A stretch of DNA of 64,000 nt from assembly GCA_022510405.1 (NCBI GenBank), contig JAFLTP010000003.1, forward strand, positions 62,001 to 126,000, given 5' to 3'. The notes under the pieces were generated by a model. That model worked only from the letters and a program-made list of their open reading frames with translations. It ran no database searches and was not told the origin of the DNA. Positions within the stretch are counted from its first letter, which is position 1. Every line of letters begins with the position of its first letter. This stretch comes from Muribaculaceae bacterium (GTDB lineage Bacteria > Bacteroidota > Bacteroidia > Bacteroidales > Muribaculaceae). A program made the position numbers and the translations under genes. Below, piece after piece: positions 41,952 to 48,927 of the stretch.

Positions 41952-42986
41952 ATGTCACTGATTATCCCTAAAAACTATCATAAAAAATTATTACCTGAAA
42001 CAACCGAAGTAGCCATCAAAATGGTAAAGGACGCTTTTCAGAAACGCCTGTCGGAGTCCTTGAATCTCAGAAGAGTCACTGCGCCACTATTTGTCCTTAA
42101 GGGGACAGGCATAAATGACGATCTAAACGGAGTGGAAAGTCCCGTGTCTTTCAAAATAAAAGATATGGGTGGCAAATCCGCGGAAGTTGTGCATTCTCTT
42201 GCCAAATGGAAAAGAATGAAACTTGGATCCTATGGAATCGCACCTGGTTACGGTCTCTACACAGACATGAATGCCATCCGCAGTGACGAGGAACTTGACA
42301 ATCTTCATTCCCTTTATGTAGACCAATGGGATTGGGAAAAAACCATTAACAAGGAAGACAGAAACCTTGAGTATCTTAAACAAACTGTCAAAAAAATTTA
42401 CCAAGCAATACGTCAAACAGAAAATGATGTCTACGTTCAATTCCCACATATCACTCCTCGACTTCCCGAAGAAATAAAGTTTATCCACGCTCAGGAGTTG
42501 CTCGATCGATACCCGGATTTACCTCCAAAAGAAAGGGAACTTGAAGCTTTAAAAGAATATGGAGCGATCTTTCTAATAGGTATAGGCGCTCCCCTTTCCA
42601 ACGGTGAACCTCATGACGGAAGGGCTCCGGATTATGACGACTGGATCTCCGAAAATTCCGACGGTTTCAAAGGTCTCAACGGAGACATTTTAGTATATGA
42701 TTCAGTTCTTGAAACCGCTTTTGAACTCTCATCGATGGGTATAAGGGTCAGTCCTGAAAGTCTAAACGAACAATTGAACGTTCGAAACGAAGAAAAGAGA
42801 AAAGAACTTCCCTTCCACAAAAAGCTTCTTGACGGATATCTCCCCTATTCTATCGGTGGAGGTATCGGACAAAGCCGGCTTTGTATGTTTCTACTCCAGA
42901 AAGCCCATATTGGAGAAGTTCAGGCAAGCATCTGGCCGGAATCCCAAATGGAAGAATGCAAAAAAGCAGGTATCGATCTCCTTTAA
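41952..42986 (+). CDS. asnA: Aspartate--ammonia ligase
   Basis: The 344-residue asparagine synthetase A makes asparagine from aspartate, ammonia and ATP. Landmarks are PLFVLKGTGINDDLNGVESPVSFKIKD (about 46-72), EVVHSLAKWKRMKLGSYGIAPGYGLYTDMNAIR (about 78-110), HSLYVDQWDWEKTI and the class II synthetase motif GGGIGQSRLCMFLLQKAHIGEVQASIWPE at the C-terminus. It is slightly longer than the E. coli enzyme, with the extra part in the middle. It is single-gene by appearance. The 198 bp after it (42987-43184) contain no convincing gene. Confidence 0.95.
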   Translation: MSLIIPKNYHKKLLPETTEVAIKMVKDAFQKRLSESLNLRRVTAPLFVLKGTGINDDLNGVESPVSFKIKDMGGKSAEVVHSLAKWKRMKLGSYGIAPGYGLYTDMNAIRSDEELDNLHSLYVDQWDWEKTINKEDRNLEYLKQTVKKIYQAIRQTENDVYVQFPHITPRLPEEIKFIHAQELLDRYPDLPPKERELEALKEYGAIFLIGIGAPLSNGEPHDGRAPDYDDWISENSDGFKGLNGDILVYDSVLETAFELSSMGIRVSPESLNEQLNVRNEEKRKELPFHKKLLDGYLPYSIGGGIGQSRLCMFLLQKAHIGEVQASIWPESQMEECKKAGIDLL

Positions 42987-43184
42987 AAGTTTATACCGGT
43001 AAATTTATTCCCTATCAACTTATTTATTCCTCCAAAGCAGCCTCCGGGGCAATGCCACTCTACCATAAAACCGGGGCTGTATCTATAGGGGAAGAATTCC
43101 AAGGTTAAACAGTAAGCCAAGTTTTCCCTTATGGTATTCAATTATCCATAATAAAGAATTTTTATGCAAATTTGTAAGCTGAAA

Positions 43185-44534
43185 ATGGATAAATTGAACC
43201 GCGAAATACTTAGGCTGAGTTTGCCCACAATCGTGAGCAATGTCACGATTCCTCTTCTGGGGATTTGTGACACGACCATTTCCGGTCATTTGGGATCAGA
43301 ACTTTTTCTGTCGGCCATTGCTGTGGGTAGTGTCATGATGAATGTGGTGTTCTGGATTTTCGGTTTCTTGAGAGGAGGCACTACAGGATTGACAGCTACG
43401 GCCTTAGGTGCGGGCAATAAATCAGAAATTTCTAAAGTTTTATATCGGGCACTCACAATTGCTTTTGTGGCCGGAATACTGTTAATAATTTTTCAAGACC
43501 TTATCTTTAAAGGCTTATGGTATGTGGCCGGGGGAAGCGAAGAGATAAAAGTTTTTGTAAAAGATTATTTCACCATAAGAATATGGGGTAGCCCGGCTCT
43601 TCTCGCTGTTATAGCCATAAGCGGATGGTTTGTGGGTATGCAGACCACCTTCTATCCAATGCTCATAGCCATACTCACCAATGTCATTAATATTATAGTG
43701 AGTTATTCATTGGCCTTTCCATTAGGCTACGGTTTCAATGGCGTCGCAATCGGCACCTTTATTTCAAACTGGCTGGGATTTGCTGTGGCTATTGGTTGTA
43801 TGTTATGGTTCTTGAAAGGAAAACTTCTGAAATGCACGTTCACAAATCTTATAAAAGGAAACTGGTGGAAATACTTTTCGGTCAACGGCAACCTGTTCCT
43901 ACGGTCCTTGTTTATAATATGTGTCACAATGGGAGTAACAGCCGCGGGAGCGAGAATCGGAAATCTTACGTTGGCGGTCAATATAATTGTGATGCAATAC
44001 TTCCAATTCTTCTCCTTCTTCATCGACGGGTTCGCTTATAGCGGCGAGGCATTGGTGGGACTCAGGTTCGGAGAAAGGAACTTTGAGATGCTCAAAAAAA
44101 GTGTGACAAGACTTTTACAATGGACAGTAGGAATGGCTATCTTATTCTCATTCGGTTATTTCATCGGCTTGGAATCCATAACTTCATTGTTGACCGACAG
44201 CGACAATGTCATAACAGGTGTGCTGGAACTCACCCTTTGTGTGGCCTTAATTCCTTTGATTTCCTGTTGGAGCTTTATCTTCGACGGATTTTATGTAGGC
44301 ATCACGGATACTTTTAAAATGATGATTTCCACTTTATTGGGTGGAATTATATTTTTCGCTGTAATAGGAATTGATTATTTGGGCATGGTTTTGCCTTTCG
44401 ATGGTAATAAAGTTATTTGGACTGCTTTCCTAAGTTACCTTGCGATAAGAGGACTCTATCTCGCCTTGATGTGGAAACCCACCATCAATAGGGCCGGGAG
44501 AAGTTTTGAAAATATCACAGAAAAGGGGATATAA
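43185..44534 (+). CDS. MATE family efflux transporter
   Basis: A 449-residue multidrug and toxin extrusion transporter with twelve hydrophobic segments in two six-helix halves. It opens with LNREILRLSLPTIVSNVTIPLLGICDTTISGHLG. GVAIGTFISNWLGFAVAIG closes the first half, and the second includes QYFQFFSFFIDGFAYSGEALVGLRFGERNFEML. I prefer ATG 43185 over ATG 43164, because a CAAATTTG sequence resembling a -7 box (43167-43174) overlaps the earlier start and the family N-terminus begins at LNREIL. Substrate unknown (drugs or metabolites exchanged for Na+ or H+). Confidence 0.9.
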   Translation: MDKLNREILRLSLPTIVSNVTIPLLGICDTTISGHLGSELFLSAIAVGSVMMNVVFWIFGFLRGGTTGLTATALGAGNKSEISKVLYRALTIAFVAGILLIIFQDLIFKGLWYVAGGSEEIKVFVKDYFTIRIWGSPALLAVIAISGWFVGMQTTFYPMLIAILTNVINIIVSYSLAFPLGYGFNGVAIGTFISNWLGFAVAIGCMLWFLKGKLLKCTFTNLIKGNWWKYFSVNGNLFLRSLFIICVTMGVTAAGARIGNLTLAVNIIVMQYFQFFSFFIDGFAYSGEALVGLRFGERNFEMLKKSVTRLLQWTVGMAILFSFGYFIGLESITSLLTDSDNVITGVLELTLCVALIPLISCWSFIFDGFYVGITDTFKMMISTLLGGIIFFAVIGIDYLGMVLPFDGNKVIWTAFLSYLAIRGLYLALMWKPTINRAGRSFENITEKGI

Positions 44535-44540
44535 TAAAGA

Positions 44541-44570
44541 GGAGGCCACATAGAAATTAATGTGGCCTCC
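44541..44570. terminator. Bidirectional terminator between MATE and fructokinase genes
   Basis: A perfect 11-bp stem, GGAGGCCACAT (44541-44551) with ATGTGGCCTCC (44560-44570), around an 8-nt loop. It stands between convergent stops at 44534 and 44591. The U tract is weak on both sides. Confidence 0.75.
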
Positions 44571-44590
44571 GGAACACTTCTATGTTTCGT

Positions 44591-45472
44591 TTAATCAACT
44601 ATTCTTTTAGGAAGGATTGGCATAGCGCCTGGTTGTGTACATACGAAAGCTGATGTTTCAACAGCTTTGCGATGAGCTTCCGGCACACTTAACCCTTTAA
44701 GGATGCTGGCAATGAATGCAGCCGTGAAAGAGTCGCCTGCACCTACGGTATCGGCCACCTCTACTTTAGGAGTAGGAAGGAAAGACACATTACCGGGAGT
44801 GAATACATAACTTCCGTTGATACCACAAGTGAGGATTAGCATCTTGAGATTGTATTTACCGAGAAGAATCCAACACTTGTCCTGGAGATCGATGCCGGGA
44901 TAACCGAACATACGGCTTACAGTCACCAATTCTTCATCATTTATTTTCAAGATATTGCATTTCTCCATAGAGTTGCAAAGGATGTCTTTTGTATAGAAAC
45001 CTTGACGGAGATTTACGTCAAACACCACCAAAGTATCATCATCCTGCGGCATTGCGTCCAAGAAATCGTTGATGGTCTCACGTGACACTATATTACGTTG
45101 AGCAAGAGAACCGAAACAGAATGCACGGGTGTTTTTAGCCAAAGTTTCAAGATTTTCAGTAAAAGGGATGTTGTCCCAAGCTACATTTTCCTTGATATCA
45201 TACTGAGGTATACCTGCTTGGTCAATCTCTACCTGAACTGTTCCTGTGGGATAAGGAACCTCTGCCAGACTGAAATTAAGACCTTTTGCTGTGAAGTTAT
45301 CGATTATTTCTTTGCCGAGAGGGTCATTACCAACTGCACTTACGGCACAACTTGGAAGACCGAATTGAGAAACATGGTATGCGAAGTTAGCGGGGGCACC
45401 GCCGATTTTCTTACCTTCGGGGAGCACATCCCAGAGTGCTTCGCCCATTCCGACTACTATTTTTTTATCCAT
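44591..45472 (-). CDS. Fructokinase (PfkB family)
   Basis: A 293-residue ribokinase-type sugar kinase: GMGEALWDVLPEGKKIGGAPANFAYHVSQFG (about 8-38) with the substrate-binding GGAPANFA, VEIDQAGIPQYDI, and the PfkB signature DTVGAGDSFTAAFIASIL (about 243-260) carrying the catalytic Asp. It phosphorylates fructose released by the GH32 enzyme and imported by the MFS permease encoded upstream. It is the last gene in the GH32-permease-kinase operon. Its position and type match the fructokinase of the Bacteroides thetaiotaomicron fructan locus (BT1757). Confidence 0.92.
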   Translation of the reverse strand: MDKKIVVGMGEALWDVLPEGKKIGGAPANFAYHVSQFGLPSCAVSAVGNDPLGKEIIDNFTAKGLNFSLAEVPYPTGTVQVEIDQAGIPQYDIKENVAWDNIPFTENLETLAKNTRAFCFGSLAQRNIVSRETINDFLDAMPQDDDTLVVFDVNLRQGFYTKDILCNSMEKCNILKINDEELVTVSRMFGYPGIDLQDKCWILLGKYNLKMLILTCGINGSYVFTPGNVSFLPTPKVEVADTVGAGDSFTAAFIASILKGLSVPEAHRKAVETSAFVCTQPGAMPILPKRIVD

Positions 45473-45496
45473 TTGATTTTAATTGGAGCCTCCTCC

Positions 45497-45519
45497 AATC
45501 TCCCCTCAAGGGGGAGATT
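45497..45519. other. Intra-operon hairpin between permease and fructokinase genes
   Basis: AATCTCCCC (45497-45505) pairs with GGGGAGATT (45511-45519) around a 5-nt loop, in the 82-bp gap between the permease stop and the kinase start. On the sense strand U-rich sequence does not follow, so it is more likely an mRNA-stabilising or attenuating hairpin, or a dispersed repeat, than a terminator. Confidence 0.55.
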
Positions 45520-45554
45520 TTAGAACTTTGAGGCTGTAATGGTTAATATTAAAT

Positions 45555-46757
45555 TTATGCTTCCTGAGGTTTACGGATCTTGGTGGTGAAGAAAAGGAGA
45601 TAAAGAACTCCGAGTGTCATAACAGCCACAGCTGCTGCTATACCTCCGAAGAAGTCTGTGCAATAACTCATGATTACCGGGAAGACAGCGCCACCGAAAA
45701 GACCCATGATCATCAAACCGGATACTTCGTTGCGTTCTTTCGGACGGTTGTTTAAAGCCTGAGAGAAAACCACCGCGAAAATGTTGGAGTTACCGAAACC
45801 TACAAGGGCTATACCTGTGTAGAGAGCGCCGAGTGAATCGCATGTGAAAAGAATCACCATTGATGCAATCATCATGCAAACACTGATGAGGAAAAATATC
45901 TTTTGACTCATCATTCTCAAGAAGAAGGAACCTATGAAGGTACCGCCGGTACGGAAAATGAAGTATAGACTTGTAGCGAAAGTAGCTTCTTCCAAAGGCA
46001 CCTGAAGACGTTCCATAATGATCTTTGGAGCGTATGTGTTGACACCCACGTCGATACCTACATGACAGAAGATACCCATGAAGCAAAGGAATACAAACGG
46101 ATACCCGAGCAATTTAACGCTTTCCCAGATACCACTGGCCTTGTCAGGTTTCTCTTCCTTGATTGGCGTGCCGCCGAGAACTGCTATGGAGAGGAAACTG
46201 ATGATTGCATAGAGAGCGAAAAGACCTCTCCAACCGAGTCCGAATGTCGGAAATACTTCCATGTATCCCCATGTCATAACTATCGGGGCAAGGAAAGAAG
46301 CTATCGCTTTCACGAATTGTCCGAAAGTAAGGGTTGAAGCAAGTTTGTCATCTGAAATCAAGTTACTTACCAAGGGGTTGAGAGATGTCTGCATGATTGC
46401 GTTACCGATACCCAAAAGTGAGAAACCTATCACAAACATAGCAAGACCGTCACCACAGATAGGTATCACCAATGCAAGCGTGGTAACTATCAGAGAAAGC
46501 AAAACTGTCTTCTTACGTCCGATCTTATTCATCAAAAGACCGGTTGGAACTGATATTATTAGGAACCAGAAGAATACAAGCAAAGGAAGATAACCTGCCT
46601 CACTCTCGGTGAGGGAATGTTGATCTTTCACATAGTTGGATGCCGTGCCGATCAAGTCTACGAAGCCCATCGCAAAGAAGCAGAGCATCACGGGCACAAG
46701 TTGCATCAATGAGGTTTTCTTGCTCATAGGAACTGAATTATTCAAAGAAGCTTCCAT
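45555..46757 (-). CDS. MFS sugar permease (FucP/glucose-galactose type), probably fructose
   Basis: A 400-residue twelve-helix major facilitator. VMLCFFAMGFVDLIGTASNYVKDQHSLTESEAGYLPLLVFFWFLIISVPTGLLMNKIGRKKTVL at the N-terminus contains the loop 2-3 motif, LLGIGNAIMQTSLNPLVSNLI matches FucP-like permeases, and NSNIFAVVFSQALNNRPKERNEVSGLMIMGLFGGAVFP is in the second half. It carries the monosaccharide freed by GH32 across the inner membrane. Position matches BT1758 of the B. thetaiotaomicron fructan locus. It is 21 nt downstream of GH32; the gap is made of heptamer repeats. Confidence 0.9.
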   Translation of the reverse strand: MEASLNNSVPMSKKTSLMQLVPVMLCFFAMGFVDLIGTASNYVKDQHSLTESEAGYLPLLVFFWFLIISVPTGLLMNKIGRKKTVLLSLIVTTLALVIPICGDGLAMFVIGFSLLGIGNAIMQTSLNPLVSNLISDDKLASTLTFGQFVKAIASFLAPIVMTWGYMEVFPTFGLGWRGLFALYAIISFLSIAVLGGTPIKEEKPDKASGIWESVKLLGYPFVFLCFMGIFCHVGIDVGVNTYAPKIIMERLQVPLEEATFATSLYFIFRTGGTFIGSFFLRMMSQKIFFLISVCMMIASMVILFTCDSLGALYTGIALVGFGNSNIFAVVFSQALNNRPKERNEVSGLMIMGLFGGAVFPVIMSYCTDFFGGIAAAVAVMTLGVLYLLFFTTKIRKPQEA

Positions 46758-46778
46758 TTTAAAGTTTAAAGTTTGAGG

Positions 46779-48620
46779 TTAGAGTTTGATTGAATAAACC
46801 TTCAAGTCATCGAGACGTGCATCTCCATTTTTGGATTCCATTGATAGAGTGGTGTAAGGATTATTCGGGAAAACAAGGTTGGTCATTACGAATTCACCAT
46901 TGTTGCCGAAAAGTTCCATACTTGAACGGTCGATGAAGAGTCGAAGATTGATTTTGCCGTCTTTCTCGAAAGTGGGAGAGGAAGTGACTGCAGGGAACTT
47001 GGTACTGAAATCAACCACACCGCTTTCTCTACGGTCGAACGACATACGGTGATTCTTTGCGTCATACTTCATAACCACCTTTTCACCTTCGGGATTGCTG
47101 ATTGTGAATGTCACCACATCAGATTCCGTAGCCTGGAATGAAAGGTCGATTTCACAAAGTCCATCGGCAGGAAGCTTATAAGTAGATGCTTTCTCTCCAA
47201 TAGTTTTGTTTGCTGCATTGGCCACAACTTTGTCGCGAAGTTTCTCAAGTTCGGGAGATGGTACGGATGCTACATATAATTCACCCTCGTCATCCACAAA
47301 TAGTTCCATTTCTCTCGGGACAGTATTGGCACTGCGGAATTGCATCGTAGGAACATCGGCTGCGTATTGCCAGTTGCTCATCCAGCCCACTGTGGTTCTG
47401 CGGTTGTCAGGTGCGTCGCTCCAGCTCACCAAGGCATAATTGTCTTTACCGTAGTCGAGCCATTTTGTAGTGACTGTTCCGTCAGGGTTGGTATCGCTTG
47501 TGAAAGTTTTGCCGTCGAAATCGCCGATGAAATATTGGATCGCGCTACCACCGAAAGGACCGCCGGGGTTGATGTTGCAGATAAGCACCCATTTTGTCTT
47601 GCCGGTGCCGGGTATTTCAAGTTCAAACAAGTCAGGACATTCCCAGACACCTTCCTGAGCTCCGAGACCTTTACCGAAAGTGCCGCTAAGTGTCCAAGTC
47701 TTCAAGTCGGGAGATGTGAAGAAAAGGTTCTCTTTTTCAAGAGCATGGGCAAGCACGAGGTTCCATTCACCGGTTTTTTCATTCCAGAACATATTCGGGT
47801 CACGAGCCTCGGTATCAAGAGTTATGATGGGGTTTCCTTCGTAAACTTCGAAAGTCTGTCCGTTGTCATTGCTATGGGCCAAACTTTGCATCTGGCTGGT
47901 GCCGGCAGAGGTGAAGAGAGCTATGATGGCATCCTCGCCGTATCCTGCTGTGTTGTTATGGTCGATTACAGCGCTGCCGCTGAATATAGCTCCAAGACCA
48001 TCAGGACGGATGGCATCAGGTTGTGCCTCCCAATTGATTAGGTCGGTGGATGTAGAGTGGCCCCAAGTCATATTCTGCCATTTGCTTCCGTAAGGATTCT
48101 TTTGGTAGTAGAGATGCCACACTCCGTCTTTATAGAACATACCGTTAGGATCATTCATCCATCCATATAGCGGAGTGTGATGGTATGCCGGACGCCATTT
48201 AGTTTCAGTATTAGTAGTATCGAAAGTGTCGGTTATAATCATTTCGTCCCAACAAACATCGTCGGCTGCGTCACGAACGGAATTTCTACCCTGTCCCGTC
48301 ACGATGTCGAATACCACGTTCTTACCTTTAAAACGGCTTAAATCATAAGGCACGTTATAGTCGGTCTTTGTTCTTGCGAGACGCACATAGATGGTTTCCT
48401 CGATCTTACCATCCACCAAAACATTTATTCTTGCGTCATCTTCAAAATGTTCCTGAACGGGAAGAAGCAAATAATTGTCTCCACCTTTCACTCTTACAAG
48501 CGTGTTTGTGGGGCCGAGATGGCTAACCTCCACCCCATCGGCTCCCACAGCTACGCCAGGCATGATTATTCCGCCAACCAACAATGCGGAAAGAAAACAT
48601 CTGTTTATTATCTGTTTCAT
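46779..48620 (-). CDS. GH32 fructan/sucrose hydrolase with N-terminal DUF4980 domain
   Basis: A 613-residue exported enzyme. I start at ATG 48620 because the signal peptide (MKQIINRCFLSALLVGGIIMPGVAVG) begins there; an upstream in-frame ATG adds 16 unneeded residues. After an N-terminal beta domain (about 30-135) comes the five-bladed propeller: the nucleophile in GWMNDPNGMFYKDG (about 153), FSGSAVIDH, the RDP motif in EARDPNMFW (about 273) and the acid/base in GVWECPDLFEL (about 326). A C-terminal beta sandwich (LRLFIDRSSMELFGNNGEFVMT) ends it. It lacks a lipobox, so it is periplasmic or secreted. It releases fructose from beta-fructans or sucrose. It heads the operon with the permease and kinase genes. 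Confidence 0.92.
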   Translation of the reverse strand: MKQIINRCFLSALLVGGIIMPGVAVGADGVEVSHLGPTNTLVRVKGGDNYLLLPVQEHFEDDARINVLVDGKIEETIYVRLARTKTDYNVPYDLSRFKGKNVVFDIVTGQGRNSVRDAADDVCWDEMIITDTFDTTNTETKWRPAYHHTPLYGWMNDPNGMFYKDGVWHLYYQKNPYGSKWQNMTWGHSTSTDLINWEAQPDAIRPDGLGAIFSGSAVIDHNNTAGYGEDAIIALFTSAGTSQMQSLAHSNDNGQTFEVYEGNPIITLDTEARDPNMFWNEKTGEWNLVLAHALEKENLFFTSPDLKTWTLSGTFGKGLGAQEGVWECPDLFELEIPGTGKTKWVLICNINPGGPFGGSAIQYFIGDFDGKTFTSDTNPDGTVTTKWLDYGKDNYALVSWSDAPDNRRTTVGWMSNWQYAADVPTMQFRSANTVPREMELFVDDEGELYVASVPSPELEKLRDKVVANAANKTIGEKASTYKLPADGLCEIDLSFQATESDVVTFTISNPEGEKVVMKYDAKNHRMSFDRRESGVVDFSTKFPAVTSSPTFEKDGKINLRLFIDRSSMELFGNNGEFVMTNLVFPNNPYTTLSMESKNGDARLDDLKVYSIKL

Positions 48621-48691
48621 ATCTGTAATTTTTTTAACTTCAAATTTAAGTTGTGAAAATTCAAACATTTCTGTGCTCGTTTTTCATAACG

Positions 48692-48797
48692 CAAATCTAA
48701 TATAAAGAGGGGTAGAGTGCATATAACAAATGTGGCAAATGATATAACAAATGTTGAATTGCATAAAAATTAATTATTTATGCACAGTTTGTTATAT
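48692..48797 (-). promoter_or_regulatory. GH32 promoter and candidate HTCS operator
   Basis: A minus-strand -7 box TAGATTTG (48699-48692) has no TTG at the 20-nt position (ATG instead), as expected for an activator-dependent promoter. Just upstream lie two direct copies of ATATAACAAATGT, starting at 48721 and 48742 (21 bp apart, two helical turns). A third, inverted copy of ATATAACAAA is at 48788-48797. Between them is a near-palindrome GCATAAA...TTTATGC (48761-48783). These are the best candidates for binding sites of the AraC-type output domain of the divergent hybrid regulator. Confidence 0.65.
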
Positions 48798-48832
48798 ATC
48801 ATGTAATTTTCTTTATGGTTTTAAGGAGTATT

Positions 48833-48863
48833 TTGCTGTTTAAAAATAATTGTCATATATTTG
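48833..48863 (+). promoter_or_regulatory. Promoter of the hybrid two-component regulator
   Basis: -33 TTG (48833-48835), exactly 20 nt, -7 TATATTTG (48856-48863). A start near 48870 leaves a ~58-nt leader. The inverted ATATAACAAA copy lies 36 bp upstream of the -33, so autoregulation is possible. Confidence 0.75.
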
Positions 48864-48927
48864 TAAAGTAAATAGTAAAAACAGGATACAAATTGATTGT
48901 TTAGAATCGTTCTGATACCCTTTTTGA

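Noticed and set aside
42881-43108. 75-codon frame spanning the end of asnA and the following gap
   Set aside because: Most of it is an alternate frame of asnA; the 40-codon remainder has no start, promoter or recognisable motif.
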